Source: Falciphora oryzae
Lineage: Eukaryota > Ascomycota > Sordariomycetes > Magnaporthales > Magnaporthaceae
Direction of reading: 5' to 3'
Assembly (NCBI GenBank): GCA_000733355.1
Contig: JNVV01000038.1
Location: 24,871 to 88,870, forward strand
Length of the DNA stretch: 64,000 nucleotides
Below the pieces are notes generated by a model that saw nothing but the letters and a program-made list of their open reading frames with translations, was not told the origin of the DNA and searched no databases. Position numbers and translations under genes: made by a program. Below are positions 1 through 10,726 of the stretch, piece after piece. Every line of letters starts with the position of its first letter. Within the stretch, counting starts at the first letter, position 1.

Positions 1-1207
1 ATGAGGGAGAGTCTCGCCCGCAGAGCCAAAAAGAAACACAACCAACACAGCAAGGATCGACTGGGCACCAGCTACCGAGATGGGGGAAAGATGTGGTAGA
101 CTGCAAAGCTGGCTGGGAGAGCAAAGTCGGGCCTGCTGGGACGGCAAGCGAGGGGGGAACGAGGTTTTTATCCAGCAGCGGCGCGGAGGCGAGCCGTCAC
201 CACGGCTCGGAAATCTGGTTCTCACGGATTATAGATTATGACCCATTTTGCGAGACCCATTTGCCCATCTGCCATCGCGGAGAGCCGAAAAGGGGTCGAC
301 GGTCCACGCTTGGCGACTTGGCAGGCCGCTGAGAGGTGCCGGGCAAATGGAGGCCAACATCCTGGTGGGAACCGAAGCTTTTCAGCCATCAAGCGGAGCA
401 TCTGCTTTGGGATATACACTGATACAAAAAAGTGCGAGGACAGGCACATGGCAGCAGACGGTGCCTCCTAGGAGCTCTAGAACAGGTGGTTGCTCCGCGT
501 CTCGTCCCCGCGCCGCCGAGAACGCCAATGCCCGGGTCATGTAATTGTTTCTTGGAAGATCAATCCTGCCCTTTGCCCGAGGGGCACCGCCGTTGGTGGA
601 CCATCATCTTGCGTCGCGCCCAGACTCTCGGCGCGTTGCGCCGACCCGAGTCTTCACTTTGGCGCTGCAGCCACCCACGCCATTGCCTTTTTGCCTCGAG
701 GCCCATGCGGCCAGCGCCCGCCGCTGTTGGCAGGACGGGTGCATGGCCATTGCACCCGTAGATTGCAGAAGAAAGAACCCCACGGGCTGCAACCATCCGT
801 GGTGGGCTGTTTCCCCATTATTGACCGTTTTTGTCGTTTTGTTTTTTGTTGAACTGCCAAGTGCAATGATCAGCGTGCAGCCAGCTGTCGTCGACATGGC
901 CACTTGCGCCGCTAAGACGCCATTTTATAAGGCCAGCAGCTATATAAAGGATGTGCACGATGTCAGTCACGGGCCCCCACTGATGGCAAAAAATGGCCGC
1001 ATGCCTGAAAAGCGCGGGCCGACGTGCTGATGGATTCGGTAAGACGGCTTGAGGCAACGGGTGGCGGCAGTTGGGAAAGGGCGGTGGGCTGTGGGCAAGG
1101 GAGGAACTATTGCAGCAGCTTACTTGGGGCAGAAGGGAAAATGGCGAGGGAAACAGGTCCCCGCGGGGAGGAATTGGGGGGGGGGAGGAAACTGGGGGAG
1201 GGGAAGG
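1..1207. other. Gene-free left flank
   Basis: No open frame here shows a recognisable domain or a splice pattern. A TATA-like string (tatataaagg) lies near 950, but nothing convincing follows it. A G-rich tract of several runs of four or more G lies at about 1167-1212, directly against the retrotransposon insertion point. It may form unusual DNA structure; that is inference. Confidence 0.6.
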
Positions 1208-1212
1208 GATGG
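1208..1212. repeat. Target-site duplication, left copy (GATGG)
   Basis: The five bases GATGG directly before the 5' LTR are repeated directly after the 3' LTR at 6825-6829. A 5-bp duplication is the expected integrase product for Ty1/copia elements, so it fixes both ends of the insertion. Confidence 0.93.
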
Positions 1213-1398
1213 TGTTGCACCATGTGCAAGTTTGTTCGGTCACGTGTAATTCTGATTAGTAATGGTGCACGAGCTGTGTGGCCGTAGACGCGTTCAGTGC
1301 AAATTTTGCAGACCGTTCGTCGAGAGGGACATAGTTGGGCAGAAGGGAATCAATTAACAATTACGTCAGATTATCTTTGGTTATTACGCTGTGCAACA
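1213..1398 (+). repeat. 5' LTR
   Basis: The 186-bp repeat starts TGTTGCAC and ends GTGCAACA, an 8-bp perfect inverted pair with the canonical TG..CA ends. It differs from the 3' LTR at nine sites, all C/T on the plus strand. It contains a CACGTG box and should carry the element's promoter. Confidence 0.95.
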
Positions 1399-1464
1399 GA
1401 TTAAGAGTTTTATCAGCAACGTCCAGTTTACCGCGCAAATTAGCAGCGTAAAACGACAACGACA

Positions 1465-4400
1465 ATGTCTATTTAAGATACGACCCCATTCCTCGAGGAC
1501 TACACCGGGTGGATAGGATGGAATCGAGCCTTCCTAAGAAAAGCGATCTCCCTGAAGGTTAAGGCTTTTGTGTTGGGCGAAAAAGAATGGCCTCGATTAC
1601 CTTCGCCGCCGAGAATCCCAGAGATAGACGAAGAACTCGTCCCCGGCCCGGCTACGCGGAGAAGTACGCGTAAGAGACCCCAAGTTGGCACTCTTTCGTC
1701 GTTTAGCGCAACCGCGACCTTTTCGATCCTCGACCCAAACCGCGGGAGCGTCCCTGAGATTTAGAGATTCGGATATCAGGTGAACGACCGCGTTTATTCG
1801 TACCAATTGTCGACCTATTAACACTACGAAAAAAACGTCGAAACCTTCTATCAGTGGATGGAGAAGACGGTAGCTCAGTCCCTTTAAAACCGGTACTTTG
1901 AAGAGGAAACGGACTCCCTAGGGCCGTTGATATAAAGAAGCTACCAACGATTTAAAGAATACGGAGACTCGTTCTTTACGGAGAACCAAGAGGCAGCGAG
2001 AAATGCATATAACGCAGCTTTGGGAGGATTAAAGAGCTATAAGGATACCGAGAAGTGGCTGAAGAAGTTTGAGTTGGCTATGGAAAAGGGAATCGAGGTC
2101 GATTTTCCAAAGGCTATAACTTCCGCGATATGGTTCCTAGCAACTATTAACGCTGTGGGTGCCATATATAAGCCTTGGGCTTACAGTACACGCAAAAAAA
2201 ATCTCCCGAAAGCAATAGCAAGGACTTTAAAGTACTAAAATATCGCTAGGGAAATTCGGGGGGCTATGCAGGCGAAAGCCGGTTTAATTGTTCCCAAAGG
2301 CAACAGCGTTAGGGCTGCCGGCTTCCAGGCAGCCGATTTAGGGGCAGTTTCCAAATCCCAATCCCGCGACGAGAATTAAGGGCAAAAGCTACTATTAAAC
2401 GACAACGGCGAAACAGTCTCCCGTAAAAATACCCGCAAACGAACCTTACAAGCGTCTAACCCAAATGGACGAAGGCCCCGGGCCAAATTGAACTTTCGAA
2501 AAGTAATACGAAAAGGAGGATCCGTTTTACCGCCGAGGAAAGTTTGCCGCGTATGCGGGCAACCAGGCTACCGACCGGAAGATTGCTTTTATGTTTTGAA
2601 AGACCTCGCTTAGGAGTGGTGGAAACCAGCGGTGGCAATGCAAAACCTGATTTCCATCCGGCGACAGGAAAATAAAAAGTTTAATGTTTTTATCAAAAAG
2701 ATTTAAAAAGAATACAAAGCCGGAAAATAAAAAAAGGGAAGGAGATCCGTATTTTGGGCAAACCGTATAAAGGAAGTTAAAGGCGAAAATTAACTAGTAC
2801 GACGAGTGGGAGTCGTCCTTAGCGCTCTAACGATTATAATAAACGCTTTAACCTATTGCGCTATTTTTAACGTAAGCGATTACCCACTCCACCGATCCAC
2901 GATACTCGACTCCGGGGCCACATTGCACATCTTCAACGACCCAAGCCGGTTCCGGAACCTCAAATACGCTACGGCCGGAAACTACGTACAAACCGGCTCA
3001 AAAAAGATCCAAATTACTAGCTACGGAAACGTAACCTTAACGGTATCAACGGGGTTCGGATCAGCTTATATACGGCTAAAAAACGTAGCTTTAATCGAAA
3101 GGTTCGCTTGCAACGTGGTTTCCCTAATATGCCTTATGCGGAGAAGCTGGTGGTGGGATACCAAACGAAACCCATTTGCATTTAAAGATAGCAACGATCA
3201 GTTCCTAGCTGTTACTCCCAACAAACACAATCAATTCCTGCTGGAATATAACCTAACAACGCCGGTACGAAAGGGAAATCAAAGGGCCTTTGCAACAATC
3301 CCGAAAACTCCCCAACCTACGGCCAAACGCTGGAATTCCCGGCATTACCGTCAATCTCCCCCGGGGGACGGGACACTTTGGCACTTCCGGTTTGGGCATC
3401 CGGGCCCCGAAGTCCTTACCCAAACTACCAAACGTACAGTTGGATTGCGGTTACAAAATCCGCTTACCGCTAAATGCGAGGCTTGCGTTTGTGCTAAAAT
3501 AAAAGAGGTTGTTAGTCGAGTGCCCCGAATCGAAGTGACGGAGTTAGGGGAATCTTTATTTGTGGATTATGGCTATTAGCTAAAGGATCCAAAAGGCTAT
3601 TAGTATTGGTTGCACTTTTATAACGATTGGAGCGGGTATGTTTAGAGCTATTTTTGCAAGGAGAAGTTAACGGCAGAGCTTTTGCGGTGCTACAGCGACT
3701 TATAAAGCCGGTTGAATAATTTTTATGGAATAAAGATCAAATACGTCCGCTCCGACAACGAGTTTACTACCCAATTTTGGGAGCAAAGGCTTTAAACGGA
3801 AGGCGTTAACGCGATACCCTCCGCCCCATATACACAAGCCCAAAACGGTGGTGCTAAACGGATGGGAGGCGTTTTTGTAGAAAAAATAAGGGCTATGTTA
3901 TTTTATGCTAACCTTTCCCGAAACCTTTGGACCGAGGCTGCTTCCGCGGCTATTTATCTTAATAACAAACTGCCTAAGCAGAGATACTATTAGCAGTTTT
4001 TATACGAACGTTTTTTTAGCTATTTGGCAAACCGAAATAGGCATGCAACGTTTGCAAAACAACCGCGTTAAACGCATTTGCGTACTTACGGCTACCAGGT
4101 TTTTATCCTTACCCCGGCAGCCCGTGCTATGGCCCGAAAAAAGGATAAGGTTAAATTTAAAGCGATGATAGGCTTCCTCGTTGGATACGACTTTGTTAAT
4201 ATCTACAGGGTTTGGGCATTTGCAATAGGCAAAGTTATACGCGTAAAAGACGTACTTTTCGACGAAATAAAAATTTACTCCGGAAAACCCGAAAATTATA
4301 TAATAAATACGTTTAAAAAAATTTCGCTAACATCGGAAGAAATTGCTATACGTTTCCAAAAATTACTAATAAATGCCTCTTTAAGGTTCGATTCCGTACC

Positions 4401-6600
4401 GGATCCGAACCCCGAAATAAATAACCAGTTTATAAAGGACGATACCGTTAGAAAATGGTGGGCGGATTCGGGCAAAGGAATAGCCGGAAAGGAGGATACC
4501 CAAACGTGGGCCCTTGTTAAGCATTTTTAAAAGGGCGCGGATTGTAACGCAGTGCTAGAAATTGATTACCTTTTGGCCGATCCAATGATGCAAGCCTATC
4601 CGAGCCCCGAATATAGTCCGGTCCAATCTCCTAGTGCATTTGCCGTTTTAACGATGCCCGAGGGGGTGAAAGAAACCCAAAGAAGTTTGGCCCAAACGGC
4701 ACCCTAAAAGTGGATGGCAGCCTTTAAAGCGGGCCGCGTCTTAGGGGGTACGGGCAACGTAAACGGGCGTCCACAAACCAAGGCCTCGATGGCAAAAAAA
4801 GCACGCTCTGGGCGTTTACGACGCCCTAGCGAACTATAACAAACATTATTAACTAAGGAGATTTACAAACTCGCATCCGAAAACCGCTTGCACCGACGGA
4901 ATACGCCAAATCCGCCGAAAAATCAATAGGATTTAAATAACCACCCATTTGAAACACTCCATTAAATAGCACAACGAACCCACATCCAAAGCTATTAGCA
5001 AATGCACTTATAGGACGTAATAAATAAAATGGAGGCTTATGGAGAACAGGTGTTCGATTGCATATAGGTATTCGTGCACAAATTCGATAAATACGGCCGT
5101 TTCCAAAAGGCCAAAGCACGACTTGTTATTTGGGGTAATTAGCAAAAGGTGGCATCGGGAGAGTCTATTTACGCGTCCACCCTCGCTGCGCGTTCCTTTA
5201 AAATTTTGCTAGCATTCGCAGCGACCTTCGATTGGGAAATGGACTAGTACGATGTTACTAACGCCTTCGTCCACGCCCCTTTGCGCAAAAGAACGTTTAT
5301 AAAGATGCCAAGCGGATTCCGAGTCCCCGGCAAGGTTTGCAGGCTTAGGAAAGCGCTATACGGTTTGCGTAAATCCCCGCTACTTTGGCAGGAAGACCTG
5401 AAAGGTAGGCTTTAAGAATTGGGCTTCCAGCCCTTCCAAAACGAACTATGCGTTTTCCAAAAGGGGAACGTTATAATTTTTGTTTATATGGACGACCTTT
5501 TGGTCGTTTACCCGCGAGCTGCCCGTATAAAGGCTAAGTCCGTTATCGCCGGCTTTAAGGAAAAATACGCTATAACCGGAGGGTATCTATTGCAATGGTT
5601 TTTAGGGATGCAAATCCTTAGGGATAGGCTAAATAAGCGTATTTATTTATCCTAAGCCGGTTATATCGACAAAATAGCCGCTTTAGCAGACGAGCCGATA
5701 CCTTTTCGACCTTTAAATACGTTTATGACAGCCACAGAGCTACTTCCGGCGGAAAAGCGGGCATCCGTTACTATAATCCGGAGCTATTAGCGTAAAATCG
5801 GCTCGCTGCTATATGTAGCAATTACGGCCCGCCCGGACGTGGCCTTCGCCGTTTTAAAATTAAGCCGGTTTAACACCAATCCCTTTGCAGCCCACCATAA
5901 AGCCGCTAACCGAGTTTTGCATTATCTAAAAGGCACGCGGGATTTCGGGCTATCGTTTAGTGGCCAGGATGGCTTGGTGGTGTATACAGACGCCTCGTAC
6001 GCGGATAATACCTTAGACCGGGTTAGTTCCCAAGGATACGTGGTTAAGCTGTGTGGAGGGATTATTGGCTAGAAAGCGAACAAGCAGCCTATAGTGGCTA
6101 CCTTTACCTGCGAAGCGGAGCTTTTGGCACTTTCTTAAAGTGCTAAAAAGGGCATTTTCATCATTCGCCTATTGCAGGAGTTATACCCAACTTTACCCGT
6201 CGACCTCAACTTGGTCGATTTGGACATTTGGACCACTCGGATCCTGTGTGACAACACGTTAACTATCCGAGTCGTTACGCCTGGAGAAGCCCGCATAAAC
6301 TTTCGGCTTAAGCACGTGGATATATATAACTGTTGGGTGAGGGAGGCGGTGCGGATGAACAAGATCTCCGTGGAGTACGTGCCAACGGACTGCCAATTGG
6401 CCGATGGCCTAACCAAAGCCCTGCCTAGGCACAAATGGAACGACTTTTTACGGCAGATGGGATTTGTCGACGTTTCCCAGCTAATTTAACAGGCGAAATG
6501 GACGGAAATCGACCTAGAGGAGAGGGAAGAGACATTTCCCGGCGGAGAGGCCGGCCTAGAGGATATCGCAGCCTTGGGAGGCACCCCTAAAGGGAACTGA
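1465..6600 (+). pseudogene. Copia Gag-Pol polyprotein, inactivated by many stop codons
   Basis: One frame runs from ATG 1465 to TGA 6598-6600 (1712 codons) with no frameshift. Landmarks: zinc knuckle 2545-2586 (C-x2-C-x4-Y-x4-C, its His replaced by Tyr); protease DSGAT 2908-2922; integrase zinc residues His 3382 and 3397, Cys 3475 and 3484; integrase Asp 3565 and 3754, with Lys at 3856 where the family has Glu (NGxxER context); reverse transcriptase YMDD 5485-5496; RNase H Asp 5989, Glu 6118, Asp 6250. I count 34 internal stops, 20 TAA and 14 TAG and no TGA, as expected from CAA/CAG changed at C. A TAA at 6487 truncates the last 37 codons and is probably one of these changes, not the original end. 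Confidence 0.93.
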
Positions 6601-6629
6601 GGCCAGGCAACGCCCGTTGGGCGTTACCT

Positions 6630-6638
6630 GAGGGGGTG
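6630..6638 (+). other. Polypurine tract of the retrotransposon
   Basis: The run gagggggtg lies immediately 5' of the 3' LTR, where plus-strand DNA synthesis is primed in LTR elements. The call rests on position and composition only. Confidence 0.6.
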
Positions 6639-6824
6639 TGTTGCACCATGTGCAAGTTTGTTCGGTCACGTGTAATTCTGATTAGTAATGGTGCACGAGC
6701 TGTGTGGCCGTAGACGCGTTCAGTGCAAATTTTGCAGACCGCTCGTTGAGAGGGATACAGTCGGGCAGAAGGGAATTAATTAACAATTACGTCAGATCAT
6801 CTTTGGTCATTACGCTGTGCAATA
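6639..6824 (+). repeat. 3' LTR
   Basis: The same 186 bp as 1213-1398 with nine C/T differences. The terminal GTGCAACA has become GTGCAATA, so the canonical CA end is lost in this copy. Four sites have T here and C in the other LTR, and five the reverse, so both copies were mutated after insertion. Confidence 0.95.
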
Positions 6825-6829
6825 GATGG
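6825..6829. repeat. Target-site duplication, right copy (GATGG)
   Basis: Identical to 1208-1212 and directly abutting the 3' LTR end. Confidence 0.93.
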
Positions 6830-7929
6830 CGTTGGGGTTGCGGTGGAGACGGGTGCAACGGTCGATATTGGGGGAAAACGGGGTAAAAGAGGCAGCGCAG
6901 GGGTCCTGGCTCAGTGGACTGGGCCGCCGAGAACGCCCAGGCGCGTCATACGAGCGGCCTGCGGCTCTCATTCGCCGGCGCCGGCACACCGTCGGGTCTT
7001 GGCCGGCCGCGCTGGAGAGTGGCAGCCACTCCCCCCATTTCCAGGCCAAGCTGGCTCGCCTGGACGTCGCAAAGAGATCCAACACACACATCCCGCCGCG
7101 GCCAAGGGCTTGTCCGGCGCAGCTTGTCGGCCAAAAGGACGGCCTGGGATTCGTCGCTAAGGCAGCCCGCACGTGTAGCACACGTGGACGGTTGCATCAC
7201 AACCCCGTTCGGCATCCTCGCCTGGCGGCTTGGACGACGCCTTGTGTGGCCGGACCCTGGGCGCGGCGTTCTTGGGAGCAGCCGTCAGAGGGCGAAGAGG
7301 AGGATGGGATCCAGGCAGAAGGGAGATTGGACAGGCTGGGATGCGCTTTTCTGCGGCCGACGGGAATCCGCCATGGCCCAAGGGCTGGAAGCCCATGGTC
7401 CAGCTGTCGAATTTGGGCCTTCTCCCTTCCCTCAACCCGGCCGGCTGGATTCCGAAGACGCGGGCCTGCCCTGCCTTTCCCCCGCGTGTGTTCCTGCCCA
7501 TGTGGCCTCGGGGTTCATGTGGGAGGGGAAAGAGAGTCGCTCTGGATCCGCGACGACGGTGAGGGTCCGAGGAGGGGGCAACTGGAGCCAATGTCTCGGA
7601 GTCGGAGACAGCTGCTCGCCGAGGCAGGGGTGAACTGGGGGGTGAGGGTTCTCAAGGAGAGCGCCACGGGAGGAAGCTTGGTACGCATCCGCTGGCAGCA
7701 AGATCGACAGATGACGAACGATGCCGAGTTCGAGTCAAGGATTTGGCGTCGCCTGGGCAGCGGTCACGTGGCTGTCACGTGTTCACTTGTCAACGTCCCG
7801 CCAAGTGTGGTATTCGTCCAGAACGAGATATTTACCAATGTACGCTGTCCAAAGCGCCAGTTGGGGTTGTTGTTTAAAATAGAATCTGTGGAGTTGCTGT
7901 GTTCATTTAACCTGTTCTAGACTCGTTCA
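6830..7929. other. Intergenic right flank of the insertion
   Basis: GC-rich sequence without a recognisable protein. A 364-codon open frame crosses it, but it begins inside the LTR and has proline/arginine-rich chance composition. The last 150 bp probably hold the promoter of the next gene; two CACGTG-type boxes lie at about 7764-7780. Confidence 0.55.
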
Positions 7930-9179
7930 ATGTACAGACCGTTCGAGCGGTGCACCCGCCATGCTGTTGCTGCCCCAGAGATGCCCCCCAAGCTACCAAA
8001 CAATGGGTGCTTCTTTCCCTTACTTGCAAGAGCTAGGGCTGAGCTCCAGCTTTGTCCAACTGACACAGACCATTGTCGTCCAGTTGCCAAACTTGATATC
8101 AACTTCTTGAGGTGCTTGTTACTCCTTCAGCTCCCAACCGCACAAACCGCTTCCATCAGCGCCTCCTCGGCTCCTAACAACAATCCGGTATATCAAGAAA
8201 GACAGAAAGGCAGCAATGCAGCCCTTTTCGACTCTTTAGTCGAGTCTTGCCTACTCCACGGTTCCGCGATTGGGATCTCCCAGTCGTACGCCATATCAAC
8301 CATAGCTAGTCCCTCCGAAGCCGGAGGCTACCGGTTTATCTACGTGATGGGTGAGTGAGAGTCAGCCCCCCGCCGCAGTCCCCATGCCAAAGACCGACAT
8401 TCTTCTAACAGCAGATCTATCAATAGGCTCCCCAGGCTCTGGAAAGACCGCCCTTTCCGCAGGACCCGCCGTCGAGTTTGAGGCCAGGTGCATCTTGACC
8501 GACGACGTGTGGAAGAAGAAGTTCGGCAAGGGATCCGTCGGCCACCTCGGAACTTGGGAGTTTCTAGGTCGCGTGGTATCCGAGTGCCCAAACCTGCTGG
8601 TAAAGCTACTGGCCGAGGAGATCGGCTCGGGCCCTGACCGCGACATCATCCTGGACGGATTCCCGGCCATGGTCGAGCCCGGTCACATCGGCGCCCTGCA
8701 TTCCAAAGTTGAAGGCTCTTCGATCTGCTTATACAGATTCACCGCTAACACACGTGGAAACCTCTTAGTGCAACATCACCGAGGACTTTGCTGTTGTTTT
8801 GTGGTGCAAGGAGCAGGAGTCCAGGGCCCAATGCATGGCCACCGATCGGGGAAGGTTTGAAACTTCGGCCACAAGCGCCGACCTCCGCTACAAGGACTGG
8901 CAAGGTTTCATCGACGACCGCTATCATGTCATGAAGCCCCGTATGAACGATGGAGTTTTGAAGTGGGTAAGGAAAAGACCTTCGCTATCAAAATGAGTGG
9001 CAACTGTCCAACCTAAGAACTTCCAAAGCGAACACGGCTGGCTAACTCATTGGGAAATGCACTAGATACATACAGACAACACCGCCGAAGATGCGTACAG
9101 AGCTTTGAAGACGGCTGTGCTCGAGGGATGTCCGTGGCTTGAACCCAGGCAGAGCTCGGCCAACAAGTTGGAAGCTTAG
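7930..9179 (+). CDS. Adenylate-kinase-like P-loop NTPase, four exons
   Basis: Proposed exons 7930-8350, 8427-8707, 8769-8966, 9066-9179 (337 aa). Joining exons 1 and 2 creates strand beta-1 plus Walker A (FIYVMGSPGSGKTALS, about residues 136-151), which is strong support for that junction (GTGAGT donor, CTAAC branch). A second motif, DIILDGFP, matches the nucleotide-monophosphate-kinase DGFP signature, and RGRF in exon 3 is like the lid region. Exon 4 (TDNTAEDAYRALKTAVLEG) fits the usual C-terminal helix after a strand. Adenylate kinases move phosphate between ATP and a nucleoside monophosphate; which substrate applies here is unknown. The Walker A has Thr where typical enzymes have GKGT. Intron 2 has a weak donor (GTTGAA). 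The first 135 residues match nothing I know, so the start (7930 or 7981) is uncertain. Confidence 0.6.
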
Positions 9180-9308
9180 CTGTGCGAGCTTGCACGCCAC
9201 CAAGTAGAAAGGTCTTTGAGTGCAGATTTCCCACCCACTCTCACCAAGACACCTGACAGACGCCCTTGGTTAGTTCCAGGCTCTAGGTAGCTAGCACTTT
9301 TATAGAGA

Positions 9309-10334
9309 CTACAGTAACTCCTCCACAGGCCGCTCCAGAAGAAACTGCTCGTAGCTGCGCGTCTCGACCGGCACCTTGAGTTGCCCGGGCTCGATGACGC
9401 CCGAAACCCCCGCCATATAGCCAAACTCTCCAATATGCGCCGGCCCATCCAGCACCTCATACGGCAGACCCGTGAGCGCGTGCATCTCCTCCTCCGTCAC
9501 CTCCACAAAAGTCGACTTCTTCCCCGTGACGCGACACCAAACATCCATGGCCTCGCCAATCGTCAGGTCGCTATCCTGGTCGTAGGCGAAGAGCTTTGTG
9601 CCAGGCCCCTCATGCTCGACCAGCGCGCGGACGAACGGACCGGTCGACCTGGCCGGATCGACAATGGGAAGCCGCGTGTCCCGACCGCACGGCACCATAA
9701 GCGAGTACTCGCCGGGCCTGTCAGCGCTGGGCCTGGGCAAGAGGAAGGCGTTGGTGCTGTAGGCTCCCAGGTATACCAAGGACGTCTTGGCCGCGAGGGG
9801 CCGCAGCGGCGCCGAGTCCGAGCCCAGGATGTAGTCCACGATGGCGGCTTTCCCCTCCCAGTGCAGACAGTGGGGGTACTTGCCCTTGGACGCAAGCTTC
9901 ATGGAGGGCAGGGCCGAGTAGACGAACCGCTCGAGCGTGGGCACGGCGGCGGCAGCGTCGGCAGCGTTGCGGCCGTGGAGCACCTCGGTGTCGAAGCCAC
10001 GCTTGCGGGCCTTGTCCAGGGTATCGGCAGAAGTCACCTTCCATGCCTCGTCGAACGATGAGGCGCCGAGGGAGGCCAGGTAGGGAGCCCAGAAGTCGGT
10101 GTTGACGAAGATGGCGTGTGCCCCCTGGAAAGCGCGGGAGAGCGAGGCAGGGTCGCTGAGGTCTGCTTGCACCACCTCGGCACCCATGGACACGAGTTCA
10201 GACGCTTTGGAGGAGGCTGGATCTCGGGTCAGGCATCGGACATGCCAGCCAGGTGCAGCGAGAAAGGTCTTGGCCACGGATGACCCTTGGTTTCCCGTCG
10301 CGGCGACGATGGCAATGATCTTTTTAGGAGACAT
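9309..10334 (-). CDS. NmrA-like family NAD(P)-binding protein
   Basis: An intronless 341-aa frame starting MSPKKIIAIVAATGNQGSSV. The Rossmann glycine motif lies at residues 10-20 (the first Gly of GxxGxxG is Ala11), followed by a strand ending CLTRDP and an acidic turn (VVQADLSDP), as in NmrA/HSCARG-type atypical short-chain dehydrogenases. Known family members bind NAD(P) and act either as redox sensors that control transcription factors or as enzymes; the usual SDR catalytic YxxxK is not evident, which favours a binding/regulatory role (inference). The substrate is unknown. The full length agrees with the family (300-350 aa). A run of 27 T (27 A in the gene's sense) lies about 55 bp upstream of the start. 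Confidence 0.85.
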   Translation of the reverse strand: MSPKKIIAIVAATGNQGSSVAKTFLAAPGWHVRCLTRDPASSKASELVSMGAEVVQADLSDPASLSRAFQGAHAIFVNTDFWAPYLASLGASSFDEAWKVTSADTLDKARKRGFDTEVLHGRNAADAAAAVPTLERFVYSALPSMKLASKGKYPHCLHWEGKAAIVDYILGSDSAPLRPLAAKTSLVYLGAYSTNAFLLPRPSADRPGEYSLMVPCGRDTRLPIVDPARSTGPFVRALVEHEGPGTKLFAYDQDSDLTIGEAMDVWCRVTGKKSTFVEVTEEEMHALTGLPYEVLDGPAHIGEFGYMAGVSGVIEPGQLKVPVETRSYEQFLLERPVEELL

Positions 10335-10383
10335 ATTGGGCTCTAGGAAATTTGAAGATTCGTGATTTATTACCTGGAGAGCT

Positions 10384-10416
<33 letters not shown>

Positions 10417-10726
10417 CGCGGGCGATGGGCTTTTTATAATTCACTCCCGAAATTTGCAGTGGCTCGATTCAGGCCAGCGATGGGTAAGCCAAAACGGGGT
10501 TTAAAGTCGGCTAACAGTAGGAGGGTGTTTGCCATTGGTTGTTCGGGGTTAAGCAGAACATACCGGCCTTATTTCCTGGATCTCGATCTCGATTGGCTTC
10601 AAACCTGCGGACATAACGGATCGACCTCGGATTAATTATCCTTTAGGTTTTCTAGCAGCTCGGCGGTTCATAATCCAATTTGGAGCTTCTTCGAAAACCG
10701 AAAACATCTGCTCCCGTTTGCCCCGC
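10335..10726. other. Spacer with a 27-base poly-T tract
   Basis: A homopolymer T run at 10388-10414 lies between the NmrA-like gene and the sugar-porter pseudogene. The rest has no coding signal. The tract could be the tail of a retroposed sequence or a simple promoter element; no flanking duplication was recognised. Confidence 0.5.

Larger units (their letters stand above)
1213..6824 (+). mobile_element. Complete Ty1/copia LTR retrotransposon, RIP-type mutated
   Basis: A 5612-bp element bounded by two 186-bp LTRs and a perfect 5-bp target duplication. The internal frame shows the copia order: Gag with a zinc knuckle, protease, integrase, reverse transcriptase, RNase H. Integrase lying before reverse transcriptase separates copia from gypsy. 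The coding frame never shifts but has 34 internal stops by my count, so this copy cannot act on its own. A polypurine run (gaggggg, 6630-6636) sits just before the 3' LTR. I could not match the sequence after the 5' LTR to a tRNA primer site. The mutation type (C to T, mostly CpA) points to RIP, which is inference; complete ends and duplication argue against an ancient fragment. Confidence 0.95.

Noticed and set aside
1168..1212. G-rich tract as a proven G-quadruplex or insertion target signal
   Set aside because: The runs are uneven and only one insertion is seen, so nothing beyond a note of G-richness is justified.
6826..7920. 364-codon open frame on the plus strand
   Set aside because: It starts at the LTR end, has GC-driven composition rich in Arg, Gly and Pro, overlaps several equally long frames on both strands, and shows no domain.
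7916..7965. Similarity of gactcgttcaatgtacagaccgtt-like sequence to part of the copia LTR, as a possible solo LTR
   Set aside because: Only an 11-base exact match plus scattered identity. Several such matches are expected by chance between an LTR and a 64-kb window, and no TG..CA ends or duplication are present.
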